Assembly: GCA_027080505.1 (NCBI GenBank) | Contig: JALWRX010000112.1 | Coordinates: 1-64,000 of the forward strand | Origin: Ghiorsea sp. | GTDB taxonomy: Bacteria; Pseudomonadota; Zetaproteobacteria; Mariprofundales; Mariprofundaceae | Direction: 5' to 3' | DNA: 64,000 bases | Shown: positions 18,785 to 28,504 of the stretch, piece after piece | Layout of the letters: the number at the start of each line of letters is the position of its first letter | Position numbering within the stretch: the first letter of the stretch is position 1 | Program-made: the position numbers and the translations under genes | Notes under the pieces: generated by a model | What the model was told of the DNA's origin: nothing | The model's input: only the letters and a program-made list of their open reading frames with translations | Databases searched by the model: none

Positions 18785-19243
18785 ATGCTAAACTCAACAT
18801 TACTTATTATAGCCTTACTTTTACCCGCAAATGCTTTTGCTGAAGTTTTGGATTTTCCAATACTCTCTACAAATAAGGGAAACATATATCGAAGCACAAA
18901 TCTTCAGAGCCAACTTGAAAAAGAATATAATTTCTCAGTAGCCAACGGAACTGTGCTACTTGTTGAAACACCTTCATTCAAAAACACAAAGTATATCAAG
19001 CAAAATAATACTTTAGTCTCTTGGGGACATGAAGTAGAAAACTCACAATTAATTTTCATCATCTCATGTAATGAAAGCGAATATAAACATGGCTATCACA
19101 CAGCAGTTAACGTAGCCAAAAAAATGAACCCCAAAAACAAATTTAGAGTTAGGTTTTTATCTATTAATGGTAGAGTGCGATACGAAAGCAGAAAGCCTTT
19201 AAACCAAAGTGAGATTAAAAAAATCTTAAATAAAATAAGGTGA
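18785..19243 (+). CDS. hypothetical secreted protein
   Basis: 152-aa ORF with apparent signal peptide MLNSTLLIIALLLPANAFAEV; AT-rich; no family recognised. Confidence 0.6.
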   Translation: MLNSTLLIIALLLPANAFAEVLDFPILSTNKGNIYRSTNLQSQLEKEYNFSVANGTVLLVETPSFKNTKYIKQNNTLVSWGHEVENSQLIFIISCNESEYKHGYHTAVNVAKKMNPKNKFRVRFLSINGRVRYESRKPLNQSEIKKILNKIR

Positions 19244-19372
19244 ATTTTTAATACTTACCTAGGTGAGTTCTTATTTCACACATTTAACGGGTTAAAAGAG
19301 GCTTATGATCGTTTGGGAAGTAAAGACAATCTTACCCCCTCGCGCTACACTCCCGCCATGATCGGAAAGAAA

Positions 19373-20011
19373 ATGAATAATGGCATCTACGGCATACTCC
19401 CCACTGATATTGACACAGAAACCCTGCTTGAAAAGGCAGAGGCTGCCATGCTTGGTGGCGTGAAGATTTTACAGCTTCGCGACAAGAAACAAGGGTTTAA
19501 GCGTGGTTTAAAACGGGCTAAAGCTTTGCGCGAACTCACGCAAAAATATCAAGCCACGCTTATCATCAATGATTCTATGCAACTTGCCTCAGAAAGTGGT
19601 GCGGATGGGGTCCATTTGGGCAAAGATGATGCGCCTGAGCTTGCCAAACTTCGCAGCCAAGTCTCTGATGACTTCATCATTGGTATCACCGCACGTGCAG
19701 ATGCCCAATATGCCAAGTCTGCCCTGCAATATGGCGCAGATTATATTTCTTTTGGTGCAGTCTTTGCCTCAAAAACCAAAGCTGATGTGCCTGTGATTGG
19801 ACTGCCCCGCTTAGCTAAAGCATGTGCCATGTTTCCTGATGCTAAGGTTTGTGCCATTGGTGGCATCAACTTGGATAATATTGTGATGATTAAAGCTGCT
19901 GGCGCAACCTATGCAGCCGTGATTTCTAGTTTATTTGATGGTACTGCCAAAGAGATTCAAGATAATGCAACAAATATGGTGAACTTGTGGAACAACGCCC
20001 CGTCTGCCTAA
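19373..20011 (+). CDS. thiE: thiamine-phosphate synthase
   Basis: GVKILQLRDKK, LIINDSMQLA, GADGVHLGKDD, GADYISFGAVFASKTK. Confidence 0.93.
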   Translation: MNNGIYGILPTDIDTETLLEKAEAAMLGGVKILQLRDKKQGFKRGLKRAKALRELTQKYQATLIINDSMQLASESGADGVHLGKDDAPELAKLRSQVSDDFIIGITARADAQYAKSALQYGADYISFGAVFASKTKADVPVIGLPRLAKACAMFPDAKVCAIGGINLDNIVMIKAAGATYAAVISSLFDGTAKEIQDNATNMVNLWNNAPSA

Positions 20012-20712
20012 GTGTAGGCGGCTCAGATTCTTGCGCTGGCGCAGGCATTCAAGCGGACTTACGGGTGTTTGATACTTTAGGCGTACAAGGTTGCTCCGCA
20101 ATCACAGCACTCACAGCACAAAACCCCAAAGAAATATTGTATATCCAAGCTTCTTCTATAGCCCAATTTGAAGCTGAGCTACAAGCTATCACCAGCTTTT
20201 ATGATGTGGCATGTATCAAAACTGGGATGTTGTATGACCAAGCCCATATCGGAGCACTCATACCATTTCTTGGCAACACACCTTTGATTGTTGACCCCGT
20301 ATTGATTGCATCATCAGGCAAACTACTCTTTGAAGAGAAAACCGCTAAAGCTTCTTATCAAAAGCTACTTCAACACAGCATACTTTGGACACCCAACTTA
20401 CAAGAAGCCACTTATTTCCTCGGCAAAGAAGTTCAAGACCCTGTTGAAACTGCCTCAGCCTTGGTTTTGACCTACCAAACCCCTGTATTACTCAAAGGCG
20501 GACACGGACAAGGCAATATATTACGTGATATTTACTGCGACACTCAAGGTAATATCGAAATATTTGAGCATGTTAAACAAGATATTTCACCCTTAAATCT
20601 ACATGGCACAGGCTGTCGCCTAGCATCAGCCATTGCTGCATATTATGCCATTGACCAACACTTGTTATCAGCCATTCACCAAGCACACGACTGGTTACAA
20701 TCTGACCTCTAA
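19987..20712 (+). CDS. thiD: hydroxymethylpyrimidine (phosphate) kinase
   Basis: VGGSDSCAGAGIQADLRVF, LIVDPVLIASSGKLL, LHGTGCRLASAIAAY; GTG start overlapping thiE. Confidence 0.9.
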   Translation: MEQRPVCLSVGGSDSCAGAGIQADLRVFDTLGVQGCSAITALTAQNPKEILYIQASSIAQFEAELQAITSFYDVACIKTGMLYDQAHIGALIPFLGNTPLIVDPVLIASSGKLLFEEKTAKASYQKLLQHSILWTPNLQEATYFLGKEVQDPVETASALVLTYQTPVLLKGGHGQGNILRDIYCDTQGNIEIFEHVKQDISPLNLHGTGCRLASAIAAYYAIDQHLLSAIHQAHDWLQSDL

Positions 20713-20718
20713 CAAACC

Positions 20719-20886
20719 CTAGGGAAGCTCTGAATAAGTCTGGATAAAGTAGGTTGTGATTCAGAACATTCAAAATCTAGGCGTGGGTTGCAAGTAATAG
20801 CAAGGCTATTGCTCAAATGCACAACAACGATTTTGGATGTTCTGGACGCAAAATACGAATTCATGACTTGTTCAGAGCTTCCCTAG
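20719..20886. mobile_element. IS5-type MITE-like element (160 bp plus CTAG duplications)
   Basis: CTAG|GGAAGCTCTGAATAAGTC ... GACTTGTTCAGAGCTTCC|CTAG: 18-bp terminal inverted repeats with one mismatch, flanking CTAG (YTAR), no ORF, internal secondary palindrome. Confidence 0.8.
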
Positions 20887-20952
20887 ATAAATCACCTTTA
20901 TTTTTCTGTAAATAATGCTATATTCCGCAACCTTTTTTGCTGGAGGAAGTAA

Positions 20953-21549
20953 ATGATTAAGTTATATTCAAGTGGCATTTCACCTGATTCACACCGTACT
21001 CGTATTGTGTTGGCTGAAAAAGAGTTGCCTGTTGAAACCTTTGAGTTGGATGAAGACAACCTCCCCGCCGATTTCATGAAAATCAACCCCTATGGTAAAT
21101 TACCAACTGTTATTGACCGTGACGTTGTGTTTTTTGAACCCTCTGTTGTCAATGAATACTTGGACGAACGCTATCCACACCCACCACTTAAACCAGGCTC
21201 ACCTGCAGAACGCGCACAAATGCGTTTGGCTGTGATGCGTATTGAAGAAGAAGTGTATCCATTGCACTACAACTTGGTTCGCTTGAAGAAGAAGTCTGAA
21301 CCAAGCAAAAAAATGAAAGCATATTTAGCATCTTTAGATGGTTACCTAGCAAACCAAGTATTCTTTATTGGTGAACAATATACTTTAGCTGACATTACGT
21401 TGGCTCCAGTATTGTGGCGCTTAGAGTCTAATGGTATTAACACCATAGACTGGCCAAACCTAGAAGCATATATGGACAGAGTTTTCGAGCGCCCTGCATT
21501 TGAACGCTCATTATCTGAGCATGAAAAAATGCTTCGCGACAGCCTGTAG
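20953..21549 (+). CDS. sspA: stringent starvation protein A-like (GST fold)
   Basis: MIKLYSSGISPDSHRTRIVLAEKELPVE...NPYGKLPTVIDRDVVFFEPSVVNEYLDERYPHPPL. Confidence 0.85.
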   Translation: MIKLYSSGISPDSHRTRIVLAEKELPVETFELDEDNLPADFMKINPYGKLPTVIDRDVVFFEPSVVNEYLDERYPHPPLKPGSPAERAQMRLAVMRIEEEVYPLHYNLVRLKKKSEPSKKMKAYLASLDGYLANQVFFIGEQYTLADITLAPVLWRLESNGINTIDWPNLEAYMDRVFERPAFERSLSEHEKMLRDSL

Positions 21550-21570
21550 AACTTTTATACAATCTCAATT

Positions 21571-21606
21571 AAAGCCTACACTGTTGCAAAACATGTAGGC
21601 TTTTTT
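21571..21606 (+). terminator. Rho-independent terminator after sspA
   Basis: AAAGCCTACA...TGTAGGCTTTTTT stem followed by T-run. Confidence 0.8.
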
Positions 21607-21632
21607 GTTTTATACCTATAACGGGAGCATTC

Positions 21633-22751
21633 ATGAGCACAACTGACATCACATCACTAAAACCCGATTTGTCGCACCTCAAAGGTGTGCGTGTGATTGC
21701 TGCGATGTCTGGTGGTGTGGATTCTTCAGTGGTTGCTGCACTGCTTAAAGAAGCGGGTGCTGATGTGATTGGTGTATTCTTGCATGTTTGGGATTACAAC
21801 CGTGATGAAGTTTCTGGTCATGGTTCATGTTGCTCATTGGATGATGCCTATGATGCACGCCGTGTTTGCGACCAAATCGGCATCCCATTTTACAATATGG
21901 ATATGCGTGAAAACTTTAGGGAAAACGTAATCAACCCATTTATTGAAGATTATGAAACAGGGCGCACCCCCAACCCTTGCGAGCGTTGTAATCGTTTTGT
22001 GAAATTTGGCGCATTGCTCAATGCCGCAGATGAGTTAGAAGCCGAATATGTAGCAACAGGGCATTATGTACAACGCAATGATGATGCAGAAGGTGTACAC
22101 ATCTATCGTGGTAACGACCAAATCAAAGACCAAAGCTATTTTTTAGCTACCACCAACAAAGACCAAGTCGCTCGTATCTTGTTCCCTGTGGGTCATTTGC
22201 AAAAAGATGGTACGCGCATTTTAGCCCGCCATTATAATTTGATGACGGCTGAAAAACACGAGTCGCAAGATATTTGTTTTATCCCTGCAGGAAATCGCAT
22301 TGCTTTCCTTAAAAAAGAAGGTGCTGAAGCTGGTTTTAGGGCTGGTGATATTATGGATAGAGAAGGTAATATCCTTGGTCGTCACCAAGGCATTGCGCAC
22401 TACACATTGGGGCAACGTAAAGGTTTGGGGCTTCCCAATGGTCCTTGGCATGTTGTCGAACTCGATGGTGCAACTGCACGTGTGATTGTTGCCCCTCCAG
22501 AAGATGCACTGATTCGTGAAGTTCATGTCTCAGGAACGACTTGGTTACGTGATATTAAAGCAGATGAAAATGTATTATCCAAAGTACGTTATCAAATGCA
22601 TCCTTCTGCGTGCAAGATTCAAATTGATGGTAGCAATACCATACTTACTTTTGATGAACTACAACGCCCCACTGCCCCAGGTCAAGTTGCCGCCTTTTAT
22701 GTGGATGATGAATTGGTCGGCGGCGGTATTGTTTCAGCCATTATCCGGTAG
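21633..22751 (+). CDS. mnmA: tRNA-specific 2-thiouridylase MnmA
   Basis: AAMSGGVDSSVVAALLKEAGADVIGVF; TPNPCERCNRFVKFG; GQRKGLGLPN. Confidence 0.96.
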   Translation: MSTTDITSLKPDLSHLKGVRVIAAMSGGVDSSVVAALLKEAGADVIGVFLHVWDYNRDEVSGHGSCCSLDDAYDARRVCDQIGIPFYNMDMRENFRENVINPFIEDYETGRTPNPCERCNRFVKFGALLNAADELEAEYVATGHYVQRNDDAEGVHIYRGNDQIKDQSYFLATTNKDQVARILFPVGHLQKDGTRILARHYNLMTAEKHESQDICFIPAGNRIAFLKKEGAEAGFRAGDIMDREGNILGRHQGIAHYTLGQRKGLGLPNGPWHVVELDGATARVIVAPPEDALIREVHVSGTTWLRDIKADENVLSKVRYQMHPSACKIQIDGSNTILTFDELQRPTAPGQVAAFYVDDELVGGGIVSAIIR

Positions 22752-25269
22752 CTTCACTCTCCACAGCATTTTTAAGACAACGCAGTAACGCCCTGCGCAT
22801 AGTGCCACCTGTTTGATAGCGTTTATCAGGTTCTTTTTGCAATGCCTTATTGATGATGCTCTTAACGCATGTTGGCAAGTCTTGGCGAACCTCCAAAATA
22901 TCTGGGTGTTTATCATTCACAATTTTATAAGAAATCGCAGCCAAGGAGTCGCCTTGGAAAGGTTTTACGCCCGTTAGCAACACATACATAGTAACACCCA
23001 ATGAAAAAATATCTGAGCGGGAATCTACAGGTTGCCCATTCATTTGCTCTGGCGACATAAATGATGGTGTACCCAAAATCATTCCCGTTTTGGTGCGTCC
23101 TGATGAAGCAATACGCGCAATACCGAAGTCGGTGACTTTGACTGTACCACTTTCTTCATGATACATAATATTCGCAGGTTTAATATCTCTATGCACAATT
23201 TCTTTTTTGCCTGCATAATCCAAGGCATCGGCAATTTTAGCTATAATATTGAGCACCACTGGTACGGGCAAAAGCGTGTTCTTTTGCGCAAAATCACTCA
23301 ACGGTTTACCCTCAATATATTCCATAGCGATATAAGCTAGGTCATGGTCTTCTGCGGCATCATAAATGGTGACAATATTCGGATGATTTAAACGCCCTGC
23401 TGCGCTGGCTTCATGGAAAAAGCGTTGTTCCACCTCTTTGACTTCAGTGCTTTCAAACTCTTCTGCCAGTGCCAATGTTTTCACAGCAACCACACGATCA
23501 ATCTTGGGGTCTCTACCAAGATAAACCGCACCCATAGCCCCTTTACCCAATTCTCTTTCCAAAACAAACCTACCCAACATAGGTTTTTCATCACCTTGAC
23601 TTAATAACGAAGTAATCGTACTAAACTGCCCTGTCCCCATACTTGAAGCATGCTGCATTTTCTCAGCCGTAATCATGCGTTTGGCTACATCTTTAAAATC
23701 AGGCTGGTGCTGTAAAATATATTGATACACCGCAGCGGTGTTATTGAACTTACGTTTTCGCTCAAAATCTAATGCCAGATTATATAATAAGTTCAAACTA
23801 TCTTTGGTGATAGGAAGTTTTTGAAAACGTTCAAAAGCTTGTTCTAATTTGCCTTTTTCTTGCAACATCAAACCAAGCTGCTTGTTGACTTGCGCCATTT
23901 CTTGGGTTTGCTTATGGTATATAATTTGTACAACTTTTCTCGTCAGTAACAACGATGCACCAACAAATAAGAGCAACATATTGATTCCACCATACAACCA
24001 CACCTGCTGACCAAGAAGCATATATACTTCACCTGCAAGCAACAGCACCAATAAAAATAGACTTAACAAAACACCTGTCATCAAACGTAATTTTGGCAAG
24101 GCAAAGGTTAAATATAACAGAAGTAATACAAACACAGCCAATACCACCCATACCATATCGGGTGACTGCGCATAAACATCTTGGTTGATTAGACTGGTTA
24201 CCGTGTGTGCCATCAACTCAGCAGGCCCTGTCAGCTCACCAATTGGCGTGTAAATAGCTTGAAATTGGTCTGGCGCATCCAGTATCACCATTTTACCGCG
24301 AAGCTGTTTAGCAGCATCTCCTGACATCAACTGTTGATATGTATAATGTTGGAAAACTGAACTGTTATCATCCAAAGCAGTATAAAAATGGGGTAAAATA
24401 CGCTGCGTGTCATCAAGACGAATACGTTTGTTGGCTAATGTTACATACTGCATAGGTGAAAATACAATATCTTTAGCACGTAAATTCATCATCTCAGCAG
24501 ACAATAATAAAGGTAAACTTGCCACCCATGTTTGAGCATAGTTTTTTGTCAGTTGCACACTACGCACCCGCCCATCAGTAGCATCATACCAAGTCGATAA
24601 ATAACCTAAGCCATACGCACCCTTAGCCAGCTGCTGCAATGGGAATGCATCAGCGTAAACCGCCCCCCTTTCATAACGCTGCGGCATAAACCAAGTCATA
24701 TGATTCGCATTTTGTTGCTTCTGGGCATATAAGACCGATGATTTCAAGAAATCAGGCAACTTAGCCAATGGTTTCGCAATGTAGAAAGGTAGGTAAATAT
24801 GTTTTGCCCTTTGAATTTCTTTGGCTAAAAGGCTATCAATATCTAAATCATCACGCGCCATATTCACTAAACTGGTTAATGCTTGAATATCAGACTTAGG
24901 TTTTTTCATACCCTGCAAATAAGCTTCGATATTATCCAAATAACTGAGACTAGAATCAGCTTCACGCTTATCAAGTGGTATCAAAATTGAAATACTTTTA
25001 CTTTTGGCCTCACGCACTACCGCCAATACATTGGCAATAGCTTGCTTAAGCCGCAAATCGCTATCTTGCTGACTAAGATCATCAGCATCAATACTGACCA
25101 ACACAATATCCTCTGCATGACTGGGGTTTTTATGTACCAATTGTATGCTATGGTCATAAATGAACTGGTTTATTTGTGGAATAGGAGAAAGGTGCAGCCA
25201 CTGCATAACTAACAACAAAGTAGCCAACAACCCAATCCAAAATGTATTTTTCTTTAATAGAATACCCAT
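22741..25269 (-). CDS. CHASE2-type sensor Ser/Thr protein kinase
   Basis: N-terminal TM plus CHASE2-like region, second TM block, C-terminal kinase: RVVAVKTL, HRDIKPANIM, DFGIARI, GTPSFMSPEQ. Confidence 0.88.
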   Translation of the reverse strand: MGILLKKNTFWIGLLATLLLVMQWLHLSPIPQINQFIYDHSIQLVHKNPSHAEDIVLVSIDADDLSQQDSDLRLKQAIANVLAVVREAKSKSISILIPLDKREADSSLSYLDNIEAYLQGMKKPKSDIQALTSLVNMARDDLDIDSLLAKEIQRAKHIYLPFYIAKPLAKLPDFLKSSVLYAQKQQNANHMTWFMPQRYERGAVYADAFPLQQLAKGAYGLGYLSTWYDATDGRVRSVQLTKNYAQTWVASLPLLLSAEMMNLRAKDIVFSPMQYVTLANKRIRLDDTQRILPHFYTALDDNSSVFQHYTYQQLMSGDAAKQLRGKMVILDAPDQFQAIYTPIGELTGPAELMAHTVTSLINQDVYAQSPDMVWVVLAVFVLLLLYLTFALPKLRLMTGVLLSLFLLVLLLAGEVYMLLGQQVWLYGGINMLLLFVGASLLLTRKVVQIIYHKQTQEMAQVNKQLGLMLQEKGKLEQAFERFQKLPITKDSLNLLYNLALDFERKRKFNNTAAVYQYILQHQPDFKDVAKRMITAEKMQHASSMGTGQFSTITSLLSQGDEKPMLGRFVLERELGKGAMGAVYLGRDPKIDRVVAVKTLALAEEFESTEVKEVEQRFFHEASAAGRLNHPNIVTIYDAAEDHDLAYIAMEYIEGKPLSDFAQKNTLLPVPVVLNIIAKIADALDYAGKKEIVHRDIKPANIMYHEESGTVKVTDFGIARIASSGRTKTGMILGTPSFMSPEQMNGQPVDSRSDIFSLGVTMYVLLTGVKPFQGDSLAAISYKIVNDKHPDILEVRQDLPTCVKSIINKALQKEPDKRYQTGGTMRRALLRCLKNAVESEATG

Positions 25270-25380
25270 GAACTCCTCAACAGCCGAGACCGTAAACAAT
25301 CATATCAATGATTCCGCAAGCTGCATCACAATTTAAGGTAGTTCCTTTAAGCTCTAAAGGCAATCATTAACCCGTACAAA

Positions 25381-26325
25381 TTAAGTTCGGTGCAATAAAA
25401 GTTTGTGACGGTATTCCTCAGGGTCTTTGGTTTGCGTCATAGCCCCACCCCTTGGGTACAAAGCATCAAACAAACGCGATACCCAAAAGCGCAATGCGCC
25501 CAAACGCAATAAACCATTGAGTGCGTCTTTTTCATCAGCCGTCAACGCACGTTTGGATTCATAACCCTCTAAAAATGAGACCATACGTTGTTTGTCATCA
25601 TCAGCCAATACAATCGCTTGCGCATTGATGGCTATGGCAATATCCATGGCGTAAGCGGCATCATGGGCATAATAAAAATCAATCACACCTGATACTTGGT
25701 TACCCTGAAATAAAATGTTATCTACGAATAAGTCCCCATGAATCACACCACTAGGTAAACCTTCAAACTGCTGTTGCTTTTGGTATGCCAGCTCATCATA
25801 AAGTAAATCTACCGCATCTTGACCATAAGTTTTGGCTACATCCGCTTGCATCTCTGATATAGTATCTTCAAGCCACGAAAAACCCGTTGGGTTATCGCGG
25901 TGTTCAGTAAAATTACTGCCTGCAACATGCAAGGTCGCCAAAGCTTTGCCTGATGACTCAAGCTGGGTTTCATTAAGGAAGTCCAAAGTTTCACCCGATA
26001 AACATGATACAATACAGCCTTGTTTGATGCCATCTTCTGTGTTCAAATCAAAAATAAGCGTTCCATCTTTTCGTACCATCACATCAGGGCTTTGCAAACC
26101 ATGTGTTGCTAAATGTTTCATTAAACGCATGAAATATGGCAACTCTTGGGCATTCAAACGCTCAAAAACAGTCAACACATAACGCTGTCCATCTTGCATA
26201 TCAATAAAGAAGTTACTGTTTTCAATGCCTGCGGCAATGCCTGTATAAGATTGTAACTTGCCTAGACTATAGTTCGCAAGAATGTGCTCAAAATCTTGTG
26301 TTGTAAGCTCTGTATAAACGGACAT
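25381..26325 (-). CDS. thrB: homoserine kinase (ThrB, APH-like fold)
   Basis: GIAAGIENSNFFI, SGVIHGDLFVDNILF, GVIDFYYAHDAAYAMDIAIAINA. Confidence 0.88.
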   Translation of the reverse strand: MSVYTELTTQDFEHILANYSLGKLQSYTGIAAGIENSNFFIDMQDGQRYVLTVFERLNAQELPYFMRLMKHLATHGLQSPDVMVRKDGTLIFDLNTEDGIKQGCIVSCLSGETLDFLNETQLESSGKALATLHVAGSNFTEHRDNPTGFSWLEDTISEMQADVAKTYGQDAVDLLYDELAYQKQQQFEGLPSGVIHGDLFVDNILFQGNQVSGVIDFYYAHDAAYAMDIAIAINAQAIVLADDDKQRMVSFLEGYESKRALTADEKDALNGLLRLGALRFWVSRLFDALYPRGGAMTQTKDPEEYRHKLLLHRT

Positions 26326-26344
26326 TAAAATTAAACCTTTTTTA

Positions 26345-26896
26345 TTATTTTAAACGAAGGGCAGTTTCCAGCACATGGGCACCATATGCTCGCGCTGCAA
26401 GCAGTGCAGTATCGTCAACACCATCCGGCATACCTTCTTCATTCCCTGTACGCACAGCCAAACCCCAGTGTAACCCTGCATATGCATAACCCGAAAGTGA
26501 GCGTGGGAAACCACATACCAACATGCCATGCTCTAAAAAGTTGGCATGTAGTGCGACCAATGTTTGCTCTACACCACCACCTGCACCGCCATATCCACCA
26601 TACGTTGCAAACACACCACCAACTTTACCTTCAAGTTCACCTGCCATCCAAAGCTTAGAACCCGAATCAATCAACTGTTTCATTTGCCAAGCCATACTTC
26701 CCATATGCACTGGTGAGCCAAAAATAAGCACATCGGCAGAGCGCATATCATCAAGATGAACATCAACAGCTTGCTTTAAAGCAATATCAGCCGCTTCATC
26801 TGCATCCGTAAGGGCTGCTTGAGCACCTGCTGCAATAGCCTCGGCTACAGCTTGCGTATGTGCATAATCCGAATGAAAAACAATCAATACATGCAT
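26345..26896 (-). CDS. flavodoxin-like NAD(P)H:quinone oxidoreductase (WrbA-like)
   Basis: FGSPVHMGSMAWQMKQLIDSGSKLW; GKVGGVFATYGGYGGAGGG. Confidence 0.8.
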   Translation of the reverse strand: MHVLIVFHSDYAHTQAVAEAIAAGAQAALTDADEAADIALKQAVDVHLDDMRSADVLIFGSPVHMGSMAWQMKQLIDSGSKLWMAGELEGKVGGVFATYGGYGGAGGGVEQTLVALHANFLEHGMLVCGFPRSLSGYAYAGLHWGLAVRTGNEEGMPDGVDDTALLAARAYGAHVLETALRLK

Positions 26897-26910
26897 ACTT
26901 ATCTTACCTT

Positions 26911-27489
26911 TTATGCGTGACCAATTTGTGTACTTAATTGACCGCGCTCAATACCAATACCATGTGCTGCTAATGTCCACTTATCTTCTGCAGGTGTATC
27001 AAAAACCAAAGCAGGTGTGGCATAACCCAAAAGCCAGTCGTTTTCTATCATTTCTTGTTCCAATTGTCCTGCACTCCAACCCGCATAACCTAACAATAAA
27101 AGGAATTTCTCAGGCCCTTTGCCTTGTGCTAATTCCTCCAAAATATCTTTGGATGTTGTTAAGTATAAATCATCGTGAATACGCATTGTAGAATCATAAA
27201 TGGTATGGTCAGCATGCAAAACAAAACCACGGTATGAATCCACAGGTCCTGCTTCACAAACCCACTGCTCGCCAAACTTCATCTGCGCTTGCCCTTTAGC
27301 TAGCGGCGCATCACAAAGCCCCATATCATCCAATACATCAAACACACTAATGCCTTGGGTTTTATTCAATACCAAACCCATAGAACCTTCATCATCATGA
27401 TGACAAAGCAATACCACACTATCTTTAAACATAGGGTCAATCATTGAAGGTGTTGCTAACAAAACTTTCCCAACCATATCTTCAATCAT
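26911..27489 (-). CDS. YqgE/AlgH family protein
   Basis: LLATPSMIDPMFKDSVVLLCHHDDEGSMGLVLNK; LLLLGYAGWSAGQLEQEMIENDWL. Confidence 0.93.
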   Translation of the reverse strand: MIEDMVGKVLLATPSMIDPMFKDSVVLLCHHDDEGSMGLVLNKTQGISVFDVLDDMGLCDAPLAKGQAQMKFGEQWVCEAGPVDSYRGFVLHADHTIYDSTMRIHDDLYLTTSKDILEELAQGKGPEKFLLLLGYAGWSAGQLEQEMIENDWLLGYATPALVFDTPAEDKWTLAAHGIGIERGQLSTQIGHA

Positions 27490-28475
27490 GTTATACTCCG
27501 ATATTGGCTTTGTGCCATTTCAATTGCAGCTATTAAACTAGTATAACTGATATTACCTGTTCCTGCACGATTTAGTGCTGTGCCATGGTCAACACTTGTA
27601 CGAATAAAGGGTAGCCCTAATGTAATATTCACTGTGTCACCAAAACTTAATGCTTTAATGGGAATTAAACCTTGATCATGGTAACAACATACAATGGCAT
27701 CATAATGCTGACGCATATCCGCTGAAAAAAGCGTGTCTGCGGGAAGTGGGCCATCAACCTCTATACCCTGCTCAGCTAAAACTTTTAATGCTGGTGCTAA
27801 AATATCAATTTCTTCTCTACCAAAATGACCTTGTTCCCCTGCATGCGGGTTTAAACCACACAATGCCAAGCGTGGGTTTGGTATGCCCATTTGCTGCTGC
27901 ATGGTTTGGTAAGTGATACGAATATTGGTGATGGTATCTGCCTGATTAAGTAAGCTTGGTACATCTTTAATCGCCTCATGCGTAGTCAAAAGTGCAATGC
28001 GTACCATCTGTGAAGCCAACATCATGACCACACGCTCAACGCCTGCAATATCAGCTAGAAACTCCGTATGCCCTGGAAAAGCAAAACCAGCATCTTTTAA
28101 AACCGCTTTTTCAATAGGTGCCGTAATCAAACCCACGGCTTGTTTAGTCATGCACATTTCTGCAGCAATACGAATACATTGTACCACAGATTCAGCTTCT
28201 TCAACTGAAGGTTTACCAGCAATAACAGTACGCATTTCGTCATCTGTAGGGTCATAAACCCAAAGAGCATCTTTCGTCACATCCCTTGCAAATGATGCAT
28301 CACAATCTAAAACAGGTATGGATAAGCCCAATACTTTCGCACGACTTGTAAGCCAACCACGTTTGCCAATCACAACAATATTGTGAAATATCTCAGGCTG
28401 GGCTTGAAATGCCAGCAATACACAATCTGGGCCTATACCTGCAGGTTCACCCAGCGTTAATACAAATGATTTCAT
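27486..28475 (-). CDS. pdxA: 4-hydroxythreonine-4-phosphate dehydrogenase
   Basis: LTLGEPAGIGPD, FPGHTEFLA, CGLNPHAGEQGHFG, CYHDQGLIPIKALSFGDTVNITLGLPFIRTSVDHGTA. Confidence 0.95.
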   Translation of the reverse strand: MKSFVLTLGEPAGIGPDCVLLAFQAQPEIFHNIVVIGKRGWLTSRAKVLGLSIPVLDCDASFARDVTKDALWVYDPTDDEMRTVIAGKPSVEEAESVVQCIRIAAEMCMTKQAVGLITAPIEKAVLKDAGFAFPGHTEFLADIAGVERVVMMLASQMVRIALLTTHEAIKDVPSLLNQADTITNIRITYQTMQQQMGIPNPRLALCGLNPHAGEQGHFGREEIDILAPALKVLAEQGIEVDGPLPADTLFSADMRQHYDAIVCCYHDQGLIPIKALSFGDTVNITLGLPFIRTSVDHGTALNRAGTGNISYTSLIAAIEMAQSQYRSIT

Positions 28476-28504
28476 TATCGTTTCTTCTTCAATCACGTCT
28501 TGGG

